A stretch of 64,000 bases of DNA from Argyresthia goedartella (GCA_949825045.1 OX463809.1:6351501-6415500), one strand, 5' to 3'. Counted from the first letter of the stretch, positions 21,550-32,659 are shown. Notes: generated by a model from the sequence alone, not told the origin. Made by a program: numbers and translations.

Positions 21550-22539
21550 ATGGCGTCAGGGCAGGTGACGCAATTGTTATCTGAAATAGTGAATAGATTA
21601 GACAGTTTGGAAAGGGATTCTAGCGCAAGCAATACTAGTAGGACTTCGGACAGACAGACTGACAGACAGGAACTAGAGACGTTTGAACAATCGGTAGAAA
21701 AACGTCAATCATGCATTGTGAAAATGACACAGAAGTTGCCGACATTCGATGGGCGGAGTTCGGAAAATCCGATGATTTTCTTAAGAGATTTAAAGGCTTA
21801 TATTAAAGTCTCGGGAGATAGTTCTAGGGCTTTGATATGGGCAACGGATAGTTTGGTAGGAATTGCAAAAGTTCGAATGAGCATATACAGAGACTTATGG
21901 CGAACCTATTCGGATTTTGAAAAAGATTTCAGAGAGGTATTCTGGGGTGATAATGAACAGGAATTAATTAAGCAAAGATTCCTAACTGCGAAGTTTGATT
22001 CTAAGAAAGGACAAAGTATGGAAGAATTCTTTGCCTCTCAATTGAATAGCATATATGAGCTTACGATACCGTTTACTGATACGGAGAAAATCAACACAAT
22101 TTTCAGACAGTTGCCGCGTGATATTCAGGTAGCGTTTTTTGCTAGAAAGGAACCTATGACTATACGGGATGCGGTCGAATTCCTTCGGCATTTAGAACGG
22201 AATGTCGATGGGGAATTAAGTGCGTTGCATGGTTCGGATACAATGGATACGAATAATGTAAGGCGGAATAGCTACATGCGTGGGCAATATCGAGCTATGC
22301 GAGTAAATACGATACGTTATAACGCGGTGAGTCGTAGGGATAATTATAACGCAGGAACGAAGGGGCGAAACGAATTTGGGATGCGCGGTCGCGGTTATTT
22401 TCGCGGTAGAGGCAGACAGCCTCAGGCTAGTTTCAGGGCAATAGGGTTCCAAAGGGGCAATGATGGTTCAGATAATACAGAGGCAGGGCAAAGTTCAAGT
22501 GACAGGAATAATGCGATAAATCAGAATTCAAAAAACTAG
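21550..22539 (+). CDS. gag: Gag of element E
   Basis: 329 codons from the ATG at 21550. I chose MASGQ because an upstream in-frame ATG would start inside the SINE and translate its ATT tail. The N-terminal third has a coiled-coil-like heptad stretch (LLSEIVNRLDSLERD). Residues ~60-220 form a retrotransposon gag domain (KLPTFDGRSSENPMIFLRDL). The C-terminus is rich in Arg-Gly (GRGYFRGRGR) instead of the CCHC zinc knuckles common in Ty3/gypsy Gag, so RNA binding probably relies on RGG. The last codons form the slippery heptamer A AAA AAC directly before the TAG. Confidence 0.9.
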   Translation: MASGQVTQLLSEIVNRLDSLERDSSASNTSRTSDRQTDRQELETFEQSVEKRQSCIVKMTQKLPTFDGRSSENPMIFLRDLKAYIKVSGDSSRALIWATDSLVGIAKVRMSIYRDLWRTYSDFEKDFREVFWGDNEQELIKQRFLTAKFDSKKGQSMEEFFASQLNSIYELTIPFTDTEKINTIFRQLPRDIQVAFFARKEPMTIRDAVEFLRHLERNVDGELSALHGSDTMDTNNVRRNSYMRGQYRAMRVNTIRYNAVSRRDNYNAGTKGRNEFGMRGRGYFRGRGRQPQASFRAIGFQRGNDGSDNTEAGQSSSDRNNAINQNSKN

Positions 22540-22563
22540 TGGACTCGCGCGGGTCGTTCGCGC
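22530..22563 (+). promoter_or_regulatory. -1 ribosomal frameshift site at the gag-pol junction
   Basis: The last gag codons are TCA AAA AAC TAG. They contain A AAA AAC in the correct phase (22530-22536). A -1 slip reads CTA GTG GAC, which is exactly the open pol frame. Ten bases downstream is a GC hairpin (GCGCG at 22547-22551, CGCGC at 22559-22563) that could act as the stimulator. Confidence 0.8.
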
Positions 22564-25500
22564 TCAGATATTTATTACGGTTCGGGTGGACAGCCGATCG
22601 AATTGGGAAAAAGCATAGACTGTATGATTTGTGTAATTTGAATTCGAACGTGGGTGTGAATGAATTTATTCAATTATTAGCGCATAAAGCGCATGGATAT
22701 GCCGTGTGTTTAGAGGAAAAATCTAGATCGAATTGTATAGGCCGAAATGACAGGCGTTTACATACGATATTCAGAGACGACGATTCGACTGAGTGTGGGC
22801 GCGATTTATGTAGTACATTGACATTACCTGAGATAGATGTGCGTATTGGGAATATTGTTGTAAGGAGTTTGATTGATTCGGGGAGCGAAATCAGTGTAAT
22901 AAGTCGGAGAGTATACGAAGAAGTATGCAGTCAATTGGGAAAACCGACGGAAATACCGATTCCAAGTTTGAGAATCACAGGTGCGTTTGGAGTCAGTAAG
23001 GAAAGGGTTGATAAGTTAGTTACGTTACCATTGACAATAGGTGAATGCGTTATCGATACTCCAATGCTAATATTAACAAGGGTGCCTAAAAATTTAATTT
23101 TGGGGTTTGATTTTATACAACAGACGCGAGCCAGTTTAATGTGTGAGGGTAATAAGAGGCTAATTATACGAAGCGCCGGGCGGATGTGTGAAATACCATT
23201 AGGTATTGGCCCTAATCAGGACTCTTGCTGTTGTACAATGGAAGTACAGAACCAAGATACCAGTAGAAATATGATAGAGGAATATGTGAATAATTCATCA
23301 ATACCTGTTGAACACAAAACAAAGTTATTGCCGGTGTTAAATAAACATGCAGAGTTGTTTAGCGATAGGGTAGGTCGGACAAATAAATATATACATGAGA
23401 TAAAAATGAGAGATGAAACGCCTTTCGTAAAACGAAGCTATCCCATACCGTTCGCATATCGCGATAAAGTAACAAAACGATTGGAAGAAATGGAACTGAT
23501 AGGTATTATTAGCAGGCAATCTACGGATTTCAGCAGTCCATTGACTTGTACATTAAAGAAATCAGGAGAGGTCCGTATTTTGCTAGATGCACGACAATTA
23601 AACACGGGAATGGTTGGTGAGGTTGAAACCACACCTTTAACGAGTGAGATATTGCAATCCGGGCGCCGGATAAACTACATAGGGGTTATTGATATCAAAG
23701 ATGCGTATTTTTCTATACCATTATCAGACGAATCTAAACGATACACGGGTTTTGTATATCAAGGCAGAAGTTATGTTTACAAAGTTTTACCTCAGGGGTT
23801 GAAAACCAGTGTGGGTTCATTTTTGAGGGCGATGGACTTAATTCTAGGGCCAGAGGTTAGGTCATATTGTTTAAATTTTGTTGACGATTTGGCAATTTTA
23901 ACTGAGGGTGACTTCGAACAGCATTTGTCTCAAGTGGACACGGTTCTGAGTAAATTGAAAGACGCGGGCTTCACATGCAAACTAAAAAAATGCGAGTTCG
24001 CGCAAAAAAAGGTCAAGTAATTGGGGCATATTTTGTCTACACAAGGTTTGCAAATGGACCCGGACAAAATTGAAACACTTAAATTATATCCGTCACCCAG
24101 AACTGTCAGGCAATTGAGGGCGTTTTTGGGGTTCATAAATTACTTTAGGAGGTTTATAAAAAAATTTGAAATGTTAACACAGCCCTTGTACAATTTATTA
24201 CGGTCTGGAGTCAAGTTCGTCTGGAGTGCGCACGTGCAGAGTGCTTTTGACGAGATAAAAAAACAATTCTCAGAAAGTATAATATTGAGTCAGCCATTGG
24301 CGGGAAAACCATATTATGTTCAATGTGACGCCAGCGCTATAGGAATTGGGGGCTATGTTTATCAATTAGATGATTCGGGCCAAGAACGAATTATAGGGTT
24401 CTGTTCGCAGGCATTTAAGGGGGCTCAGACGAGATGGGCTATCAGTGAACAGGAAATGTATGCAGTTATATACACTTTAAAGCGATTTGAGATATATTTG
24501 CGGGGAGAAAAAGTTATTATTAGAACTGATCATAAAAGTTTGACGTTCATTAAGTCGTGAACTTTATTGGGTGCACGCGTAACTAGGTGGGTTATGTTTT
24601 TAGAGCAATTCGATTACGACATAGAATTTGTGCGAGGGACTGATAATCAAATTGCCGACACGCTAAGCAGGCAAATAGCGGGACCTGGAGGTATGATTGA
24701 CAGTACAAATGTTCAGCCGGGGATATTCTGGTTTCAGGCATCGAATACCGCAAGTGTTATTTCGAGTTTACGGGACATTGCGAGATTACAAAGCGAAGAT
24801 GAGCGGTTAAATCGAATTAGCGGTTGTATCAGACGTAATGTAGTAGATACGGGAACGAGAGGGTTTGAAAATTACAAGCTAGTAGGTGATACGTTATATT
24901 TTTACGTGCCGAAGCGGAACGTACAGTTGCTAGTAATACCGAAATCACTACAGGAGGAACTAATTTTACACATACATGAAGAAATAGGTCACTACGGCAG
25001 ATATAAAATATTAGCACTGATGAAGGACAGATATTATTTTCTTCATATGAGTAGGGTGATTAGCGCGGTGATAAGAAGTTGTGACATATGTCAAAAGGTC
25101 AAACCAAGTACTAACAATACCGTTGGTCCTTGTACACCGGTGTTGGCGGAAAAGTTGGGTGAGAAAGTTTTCTCGCACCTTTATGGGCCATTGCCCGTAG
25201 GTAAATTCGGATATCAATATATATATGTGATTCAAGACGTGTACAGTAAAGTAATAAAATTATATCCAATGCGAAAAGCGACAGGTAGGAGCGTGCTCGC
25301 TTGTACAAAGAGATTTCATAGGGAAATACCTATCGAAACTATAATTACGGACTCAGGACCACAGTTCATATTGAAAGTTTGGGAATTTGGACTCAAACAG
25401 CTGGGGATTCGGGTCACTCATACGTCGGTGTATTGTCCAAATTCTAATAGCGTAGAAAGAGTGAATCGCGAGCTAGGTCGACTGATTAGAACTTATTGCG

Positions 25501-26002
25501 GCGGAAGTAATCGTAGTTGGGTCGACGTGTTACCGGACATTCAAAATTGCTATAATAATATCGAACACACAAGCACAGGCTTTGCGCCTAATGAGTAAGC
25601 GTTTGGTAGGCGGGAACCGTTAACTATTGACAAGGAATTAGGCGATGAATGGTCATATTAGGCCATAGTGTGCGAGATACGGAATTGGTGCGGAATGTAG
25701 CGATAGGAAACTCTAAAAGTTCTAGTGAACGACGTAAGCGACAGGCGGACAAACGGCGTAAGTTAGAAGTCTATCGTATAGGTGATTATGTGAAACTTAA
25801 GACTTTTGTGCGTTCAAATAAAGAACATAAAATCATGCGGAAATTTTCATTGTTGTATAAAGGGCCTTATGTTATTTCGGCAGTGGTATATCCTAACTGT
25901 TATACTTTAGTAGATCCGGGTTCAAATGAGATATTGGGTAACTTCAATACTATAAATATAGCCAGGTATTATGTGAGGACGAATAAGGGCGTAGATAAAT
26001 AA
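22536..26002 (+). pseudogene. pol: Pol of element E (PR-RT-RNase H-integrase), broken
   Basis: Translation would enter by the -1 frameshift. Domains in order: aspartic protease with LIDSGSEIS near 22870; RT with ILLDARQL and the catalytic box FVDD (near 23878, where YxDD is usual); RNase H with VQCDASAIGIGG near 24320 and RTDHKSL; integrase with the HHCC zinc domain (HIHEEIGH ... CDICQK) and the acidic triad in IQDVYSK, IITDSGPQ and VERVNREL (about 25230-25460). Stops occur at about 24018 (TAA), 24558 (TGA) and 25596 (TAA). The final 117 codons (25649-26002) lie in another frame. The domain order places it in Ty3/gypsy. This copy is inactive. Confidence 0.93.
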
Positions 26003-26382
26003 GATAGTGTATAAAAGTTATATAATTAAGCTGTAAGCTGTAAATTTGAATAACTATTTTGTAGACTTAAGGATCTCGCATGGTTTGGAAACAAAACAAA
26101 AAAAAAACAATTTGTATACATATATAGTAATACGAATTAGGATAAGTTGCGGGTAAGCGAGGTTGTATAGTTAGATAGATAAATAAGATAAGACAGGAGA
26201 GAACTCAATCGAGTTGTGTAAATATTACATACATAATTGACAGATTCATCGGTCTGTGTACATGATTTGAGATGTCCGTACATATAGAGTAGATATGGAT
26301 AAAGCATGGGTAGCATAGTGGTAATGAGATCCTTGCGCCATGTTAACTGAGATAAACAGTGTCTCAAGGTCTGGGAGGGGGC
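26003..26382 (+). other. 3' untranslated region and polypurine tract of element E
   Basis: 380 bp without a coding frame that I would call real. It ends in the purine run GGGAGGGG (26373-26380), followed two bases later by the 3' LTR, so this is the likely plus-strand primer. Confidence 0.7.
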
Positions 26383-28589
26383 TGTAATGGTACACGAGAG
26401 TCGGTACATTTGATACTTCATTCTGCGTGATAGAGGGCTAGCCCAACGCCGCGCTGTTTTGAATACGAATCGGTTCAGATAACGTTTGGGGGTTTTGCGT
26501 AGCTAAGTGGCAAGTTAGCAAAAAAAAAAACAGAGCCGACGCTTGGGATGGTTCGGAGAAGTTTACAGGTCAGTTTTTTTTGTCGCATTCCTGCGAGATG
26601 TGTAGAGATCAGAGCCGATTTGGCTGCGCGTTGAATAAAATTATGAATAACTAAATAATGAAAGGTTATTATGGAACGATACGGAGAAAGCTATTATGTT
26701 GATTGCAAATACACAATTGCGATTGAGGTATGATATGGAGAGTCTGACACCGCTAGTTTGGATAGCATTCTAGTGGTCTTTGCTACGCGCGTCTAGCGGT
26801 CGGGTATGCTTAATTAATCGCAACAAGCTTTTATTGGTCAGCGATCAACAGATTCTGTGTATCGGCAGTACCAAATGATTTGAGTGATCACCTACGGTTG
26901 ATCATAGTGAATATGCGTACACACAATTTGTAGAACGGCGGATCTGCATGGCATGGTTGAAATTAGACCCTGTGTAGTTAGTGATAAGAAGCTTCGCTTG
27001 GGCAGAGCGTGTTCGCAAGGGACGCATATAAATACGAGAGCGTGGGAGGGGAGAGCATTCAGTCTCAGCGTCTAGCTACTGTGACAGTCGTCTTTCACGA
27101 GTTCTAAACAGTTTTGTCTGCCGTGTTACGCGTCAGAACTATACGAAATTGTGATTGCGAAGTTTCAGTGGGTTTTCGTGAGTGTCTGAAGCGCCGAGAT
27201 ATACCTCGGTTCCTAACCTTTATATCAACCAACCCCAAATTCCAAAACTATCCTTGGGTCGTTAGAAAAGAACTTGTAAGTCAAATATCTGAGTCTGAGT
27301 CTGGGCTTGGAGCGACCCTAAATTCCTTTTTCCTTCACCATAGGGTTCCTGGATTGGCTCTTAGGATATTCGCGGGCTAATCCTCTCCTCATTCCTTTCG
27401 AGTAGCGAGTTTTGAAATTCCCACACACACAGTCATTAAACATTCAAGCACATTCAAATCAAACTCAACCATTTTCGAGTGGTGTCGATAATGGACGTGG
27501 TATAACACTAGGTTTTAGACTAGGCTAGACAGGAGTTTAGTTGCGGCTAAACCTAGGTTGGCAGGGATAGGGAGACTGTTTGATCGATGAGGTTCCGCGG
27601 ATGGAAATAACAAATTCAGAACAAAGTTAAACCGGTGTCAACACAGATAACATATCCTGTTGATATTTTGACATTTGAGTGTTGTCGGGGACGCGCGAAG
27701 ATATCAATTTACAGTCTAAGGTTCATTGTTTAGGTCCGGGTAGGTGTTTTGCATTGCCTTGGGTCAGGTTGGATTCAAGTTGCATCTTTAAATTAAATGT
27801 AAATTTCGCTGGAGGTCTAATGTGTAGGCTGAGTCGGTATATATGATTTGGCTCAGCCCAGGACGTGCTGTGGCTAGTGGAATTCATAGTTCGGTATTTA
27901 TCGAACTATGCACTTCGCTATGGTGTGGGTTAGATCTCCTAAAACAATAATGCTTACGTTTCGATGACATCCAGCTCAAATTGCGCAGAGTTGAAGGTTT
28001 CAAAACGTTACGGACCTTTTGAGGTAACCGCTAGTTCAGAACCCATTTCGGAAAATCAAATCGCAATTGTGTAAACCGGTCTTTTCGGATCGTTATTGCC
28101 GTGAACCAAATATATAATTGGAACCACCACAAGCCGCTACTAGCGAGCACACGAAATATCATTGAGTACTCACGTCGTAAAACTACGACGGATATCTATA
28201 CGATATCACAAACAAATATTATAACCTGTGGTCGACCACTAAAACAAAAAGAAGTTCCAATCGCCCATATATACAAAAACCAGATGGTGCCATCACCCAT
28301 AAAATATAACAACGATCGTTCTGGCGCAATACACCGCTGACTGATGCGAATTACCGGCTCGCGGACATATATGCTTTCTCTGTCTAACTTGAAACTGTAA
28401 CTTCCTGAACCAAACTTCGTTCGACTATTGTACGCCTACTGAACTTCTCTACGAACGAGAAATTCAGACTTATCATTCTTAACTTACAAATCTTACAGCT
28501 GAATCGGGTCCTCTAATTTTGGGATAGATAGAATAGACGATCATAGCTACTGATAGCGGCGGCTCAACCTTAGCCCTGGGGCCGTTACA
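26383..28589 (+). repeat. 3' LTR of element E
   Basis: 2,207 bp, the same length as the 5' LTR. Differences seen by eye include A/G near 26434 and T/A near 27378 (the latter creates a stop in a small frame that is open in the 5' LTR). It is followed by GTTT, the target duplication. Confidence 0.96.
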
Positions 28590-28599
28590 GTTTGGTTCT

Positions 28600-28735
28600 C
28601 ATCGATGTGCCCGATTATGGTTTGGGCACATCATGATGTGCCCCAAAGACAACGGCGTATTTCAAGAAACGCCGCCATATCCTTAAATGGCGCGACACTT
28701 CATGATTTGCCCAATTCTACAATCGGCCGCCGACA
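28600..28735. repeat. Palindrome-rich flank of the 112-bp repeat, locus 2
   Basis: Contains GGGCACATCATGATGTGCCC, then CGGCGTATTTCAAGAAACGCCG (stem CGGCG ... CGCCG) and CGGCCGCCGA. These elements match the flank at 15634-15760 but lie on the opposite side of the tandem block. Confidence 0.65.
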
Positions 28736-28935
28736 ACAACATTGACCCGAGATTAGCACTCACTCGCGTTTCGTCTCTTAGGTCGACTAGCCAGACGGCG
28801 AGTTAAGCATAAACTCGAGTAAAATTTGTACAAATTTTGCATGGGATGTCAATATTGACCTGCGATTAGCATTCACTCGCGTTTTATCTCTTAGGTCGAC
28901 TAGCCAGACGGCGAGTTAAGCATAAACTCTACACA
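28736..28935. repeat. ~113-bp tandem repeat block, locus 2
   Basis: Nearly two units (GCGAGTTAAG at 28798 and again at 28911). Each carries ACTCGCGTTT, CTTAGGTCGACTAGCC and TTTGTACAAATTTTGCATGG. Same family as 15421-15640. Confidence 0.8.
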
Positions 28936-29602
28936 CGATGCATTATTTAGTTTACAAGTCTGTCTTACCCGTATGTATCATGTGTCGATTGAGGCTTTAT
29001 TTCGTCTGAAAGTGATCTTTCATACACATCAGTGTTATCTAGGCTCGAGCATTAGGTACCTCGTGTCGATACGCCCAGCAAAAAGTCGTACCCTAGACGA
29101 CTACGTGTATGGAATAATTAGTCGAACATGCGCTGCCAATATCGGTGAATTTTCAGAATTTGTCGGTTTATAGTTATTAATGAAAAACTGTTAGAGAATG
29201 ATCTTTAATACATAACGTAAAGATTTGACCGTCAAGTTGGTAGCAATGAAACAGCTTTAAAAATATTTCTATCACCCAACAATTAGAGAAAATATGTCTT
29301 ATCAACGACTGAAATAGAATACCTACCCCAAAATATGATAGGGGTTTGAACATCTTTGTATGGAAGCTGACATAGTCACCCTCGTTGTTTGAAGTAAAGG
29401 TGAAGTACCTACTAAGTGAGAACAAAAATGATTTTAAAACAAAAATGTTGTAAATAACTGGCTAATACTAAAATAAAACAGAATATATAATAAAGATATC
29501 ACACATGATAAGATGTCTTTAAAATACATTTTACATTTAGTATAAGATTTACAAGGCACAGGGGGTACTTTTTTGTTTTAATAAGTGTCCTCAATCCATA
29601 TA
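28936..29602. other. Spacer, no gene recognised
   Basis: Short frames at 28973-29173 (+) and 29177-29425 (-) have no known motif. Confidence 0.35.
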
Positions 29603-30120
29603 CAGGGTGACATTTAATTAGCTGACCATATTTTGGGGAACAATCATCATGAACAACTTTCCCCAAGAAAGATATGGTCGCAAATGAAAATATATATTAG
29701 TCCCTCAGTACATTGAACTGATCAGCTGATTACAATTTACTATGGGAGACCCATTTTTTTTAATAACAATACCTTGGACACTATTTACACGCATTGATCT
29801 AGGCCCAAACTAGGATTCCCTGTATCTTGGGTACTAGACAACGATATACATACTTATGTATCTACTTATTTATCTTAATATTATACTAAATAGACAAACA
29901 ACCATGACTGGGGTACAAACATCCGTTCCCATCAAACAAATATTTGCCCCCACCGGGACTCGAACCCGGGACCCTTGGCTTCGTAGGCAGGGTCACTACC
30001 GTCTCGGCCATGCGGGTCGTAATTTTTCGTTGGCAACCATATTTCTATTGGGGAAAGTTGTTCATAATTATGGTTACTATCATTCCCCAAAATATGGTCG
30101 CCTAATTAAATGTCACCCTT
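29603..30120. mobile_element. Tc1/mariner-type MITE split by a SINE
   Basis: The terminal inverted repeats begin CAGGGTGACATTTAATTAG on the left and end ...TAATTAAATGTCACCCTT on the right, flanked by TA. Subterminal AACAACTTTCCCC and GGGGAAAGTTGTTCA are inverted. A family-1 SINE (29761-30020) interrupts it. The intact relative is 36522-36802. Confidence 0.85.
29761..30020 (-). repeat. tRNA-headed SINE, family 1
   Basis: The head is on the right (29943-30020, B box within CGGGTTCGAGTCCCGG on the minus strand). The degenerate ATT tail lies at 29761-29770. It is inserted into the MITE above. Confidence 0.9.
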
Positions 30121-30159
30121 TATAATACACTCATCGTGCGCATAATACGTTATAATTAC

Positions 30160-30545
30160 TTTTAAGTAATTTTAACTCCGTTGTCCAGCGGTATTCGCAC
30201 ATCGGAAACGAACGTGCTGGTAGCAACATTTGGCTGAGACGGGTACTGGATGGGAGTCCGTTTCTGTGGCATTTGTTTCGGGCGCTTCCATGTTTCAGAT
30301 GACACGTTAAGCTATAGGCCGCGGCTGCTATCGCTACTCGGTGGTAGTAGTCGTAAAGCTCGTCACAGGCCCTTATAGTGCAGCTGGAAAACAACTGACA
30401 GTCGGGTGGACCACTAGCCCGACACCCCTCGATCAACCTGCACTGAGCCAGCGTGGTGGAGTATGGCTCAATCTTACTCGTATCCGGGTAAAGGCCACTG
30501 CCCCTCTGTTGGGACATAAATGAGCTACATCATTATTATTATTAT
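30160..30545 (+). repeat. SINE family 2, 5S-rRNA-like head
   Basis: The head (30172-30280) contains TAGCAACATTTGG and GGTACTGGATGGGAGTCCG. These resemble the internal A and C boxes of 5S rRNA genes (AAGCA.C.TCGGGC and GTACTTGGATGGGTGACCG). The body has GGCTGCTATCGCTACTCGG and CTTACTCGTATCCGGGTAAA. The tail is (ATT)n at 30531-30545. A truncated copy lies at 49606-49785. The body is shared with the SINE at 40366-40640, which has a tRNA head. Confidence 0.7.
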
Positions 30546-30654
30546 TAATTCCAACTCTTCGATAAATTAAAACCGCCAGTAACTGCCATAAGAACCTACT
30601 AAAGTGTAGCATCTTAGAAATTGCATTTGACATCTGTCATTAGCAGGGACAGGG

Positions 30655-30815
30655 CTATGCGTCAGTCTCCCTCTCGTTGTTTAGCTTTGAAGGCTTATGG
30701 GTCTGTAGTTGTTGAGGTCCTTTTGGCAGCCCTTTTTACGTAGTAATATTATTGTACCAATAGAGCTGAGCCATTGCCTGGGTATGTTTCCTGGTAATGT
30801 GATGTCATTAATATA
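30655..30815 (-). pseudogene. RTE-like reverse transcriptase fragment
   Basis: On the minus strand near 30680-30760 the frame reads LRKKGCQKDLNNYRPISLQ. This is the 'KKGD ... NYRPISL' block at the N-terminal side of non-LTR RT domains. maT copy 3 is inserted immediately to the right at a TA. The rest is unrecognisable. Confidence 0.6.
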
Positions 30816-32118
30816 CATAGTCAGGTCATAAGTTCTGTCACATGTGCAATATGAAATAATTTAGTCATGTTTATTATTTATGTAAACATTTATATAGCAA
30901 AATGAACTCAATAAAACATAGATTCTTATGGTAATAAAGTTTATTCAAAATGACCCTCGCGATTTTGAATACAGGCCTTTATTCTGCGCGGCCAGTCGTC
31001 TATCGCAGCACGAACGAGGTCCATGTCAATATCGGCGGCTGCCTTAATCAAGGATGCCTTGAGTGACTCCAAATCAGGATGAGGCTTTGAGCAGGCCTTT
31101 TCCTCCAAGTGTTGCCATATCTTGTAATCTAACGGACTCAAATCTGGACTGGAGGAGGGCCAGTCTTCGTGCCGGATGAAGTTGAGCCATCCAAGCCAGT
31201 CTTGTGTGCTTTTCGCTCTATGAGCTGACGCAGAATCTTGTTGGAATACCCAGTGCCTGTTATTAAACATGGTATGAGAAACAGGTTCCACAAGGTTCTT
31301 GAGGAAAGTATTTTGATACACAACTGCATTCGTTTTTACGCCTTTCTCACAAAAATGTACCTCAGTTAAGCCCCAATAAGAGACTCCCAACCAAACCATG
31401 AGCGAGGATGGAAAATGACCTCGTTGGACACGTGGAATACGGTTGCTCGCTTCTTCACTGCTGTGTGCGTACACCTTATCATTTTGTTTGTTGTAGCTCT
31501 CTTCCACGGTGAAAATTTTTTCATCCGAAAAAAGAATTTCCCGATGCTTTTTTCCCGCGTACCGCTTCAACAAAGCGCGGCGTCTCTTTAGTGTTAGGTC
31601 CATTAAACGAGCGTCCAAACGATGTCCTGCTTTTCTTCGATATGCCCTAAGCCCTAAGTCTTCATTTAACACCCTTTTCACCGTGGTCCTGCTTAACCCC
31701 ATCTGAAGGGCCAACAGTTTCTGCTTACGTATGGGATTTCTTTGAATTCGCGCCTTCACAGCTTTTATCACTGCTGGAGTCCTAACAGAGCGAGGGCGAC
31801 CACTTCTTGACCTGTCATCTACACTAGAGTCTTCATTGTATCGTTTTATGGTAAGATAAACGAATCTTTTGGTTATATTCAAATTTTTCAGTAAGTCGAA
31901 AATCTGAATTGGCGCGTAACCGCAACGATGCAACGCCATAACTGCGACACGGTCTTCTTTAAGTGTCCACTCCATATTTAAAAATGAGGAAAATTCTAAA
32001 AAGTACACATTTTTATTTTCATGAAAAATTCGAAATTCGAATTCAATAAACTTTTTTGTGGCCAGCGTTCTAAATTCCAAAGTTTTTATTGTGTGACAGA
32101 ACTTATGACCTGACTGTG
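30816..32118 (-). mobile_element. maT-type mariner, copy 3, with open transposase frame
   Basis: The termini read CATAGTCAGGTCATAAG and CACAGTCAGGTCATAAG inward. TA lies at 30814-30815 and 32119-32120. The length is 1,303 bp, 6 bp shorter than copy 2 owing to a small deletion in the catalytic domain. Confidence 0.95.
30941..31975 (-). CDS. maT transposase, uninterrupted but with altered DDD spacing
   Basis: 344 codons from the MEWTLKED start (31975), the start conserved in all copies; the frame is open another 35 codons upstream. Residues ~1-110 are the DNA-binding region: two helix-turn-helix units joined by GRPRSVRT. The catalytic domain has FSDEKIFTV, VFQQDSASAHRA and SPDLSPLDYKIW. Copy 1 has 37 residues between the second and third Asp. 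This copy has 35, because DWLAAREIDF is replaced by DWLGWLNF. An open frame suggests recent mobility. The shortened, rewritten loop in the active-site region makes catalytic activity doubtful. Confidence 0.92.
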   Translation of the reverse strand: MEWTLKEDRVAVMALHRCGYAPIQIFDLLKNLNITKRFVYLTIKRYNEDSSVDDRSRSGRPRSVRTPAVIKAVKARIQRNPIRKQKLLALQMGLSRTTVKRVLNEDLGLRAYRRKAGHRLDARLMDLTLKRRRALLKRYAGKKHREILFSDEKIFTVEESYNKQNDKVYAHSSEEASNRIPRVQRGHFPSSLMVWLGVSYWGLTEVHFCEKGVKTNAVVYQNTFLKNLVEPVSHTMFNNRHWVFQQDSASAHRAKSTQDWLGWLNFIRHEDWPSSSPDLSPLDYKIWQHLEEKACSKPHPDLESLKASLIKAAADIDMDLVRAAIDDWPRRIKACIQNREGHFE

Positions 32119-32257
32119 TATATAATATTCTGATGAGCCATTTACTACCATGAAACCATCACTCAGGAAATTAAATCTTCTTCCATTAACTTGAAAGCCA
32201 AATTGCCACTTTCCCAAAAAAAAAAATGTAAAGAAAAGGACTCAGAGAACAAACATT

Positions 32258-32328
32258 ACGGTAAATTTTGCTCCGGATACAAATAGCCTTTCCTTTATTT
32301 GTATCCCGAGCAAAATTTACCGTAGTCC
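32258..32328. repeat. Inverted repeat (MITE-like)
   Basis: TACGGTAAATTTTGCTC and GAGCAAAATTTACCGTA are perfect mirror arms. GATACAAATA/TATTTGTATC continues inward, leaving a short loop. Confidence 0.75.
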
Positions 32329-32399
32329 AGCATTTTTTTTACATTTGGCTATAAAAGTCTTTTGCGTTCCAACCAAATAAAAAAATCTCCCATTTAATA

Positions 32400-32659
32400 T
32401 ATTTAAAAATAAATTGCACAGCTGGCTAATGCACCATTGCTTTTGCTCCATTAAAGAGTTCTTTGACTATTTAGAAAATGTGAAATGACAGTGACGACGG
32501 CAATATAGTTTCATTAATAAGAACGACATACATACATACGTACATAATTAAAAAAATAAGTGTTTATTTTTGAATGTGTTTATTAATGCGGACTAATTAA
32601 ATTTGTACTTCAATTATTTTATTTGCATGTGACATTTAATTCTAATTTCAATCACTTAT
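32400..32659. other. AT-rich spacer
   Basis: Nothing recognised. Confidence 0.3.

Larger units (their letters stand above)
18827..28589 (+). mobile_element. Ty3/gypsy-type LTR retrotransposon with 2.2-kb LTRs (element E)
   Basis: A complete proviral layout of 9,763 bp: 5' LTR, leader, gag, pol (PR-RT-RH-IN order), polypurine tract, 3' LTR. The flanks show a 4-bp target duplication GTTT (18823-18826 and 28590-28593). The two LTRs have equal length and I could spot only about a dozen differences, so the insertion is fairly young. pol carries stops and a frameshift. A SINE (21263-21529) sits in the leader just before gag. There is no envelope-like frame. Confidence 0.95.

Noticed and set aside
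30131..30517. 128-codon minus-strand frame
   Set aside because: It lies antisense within the family-2 SINE. A similar frame appears in the copy near 49.6-49.9 kb only because the SINE is repeated.
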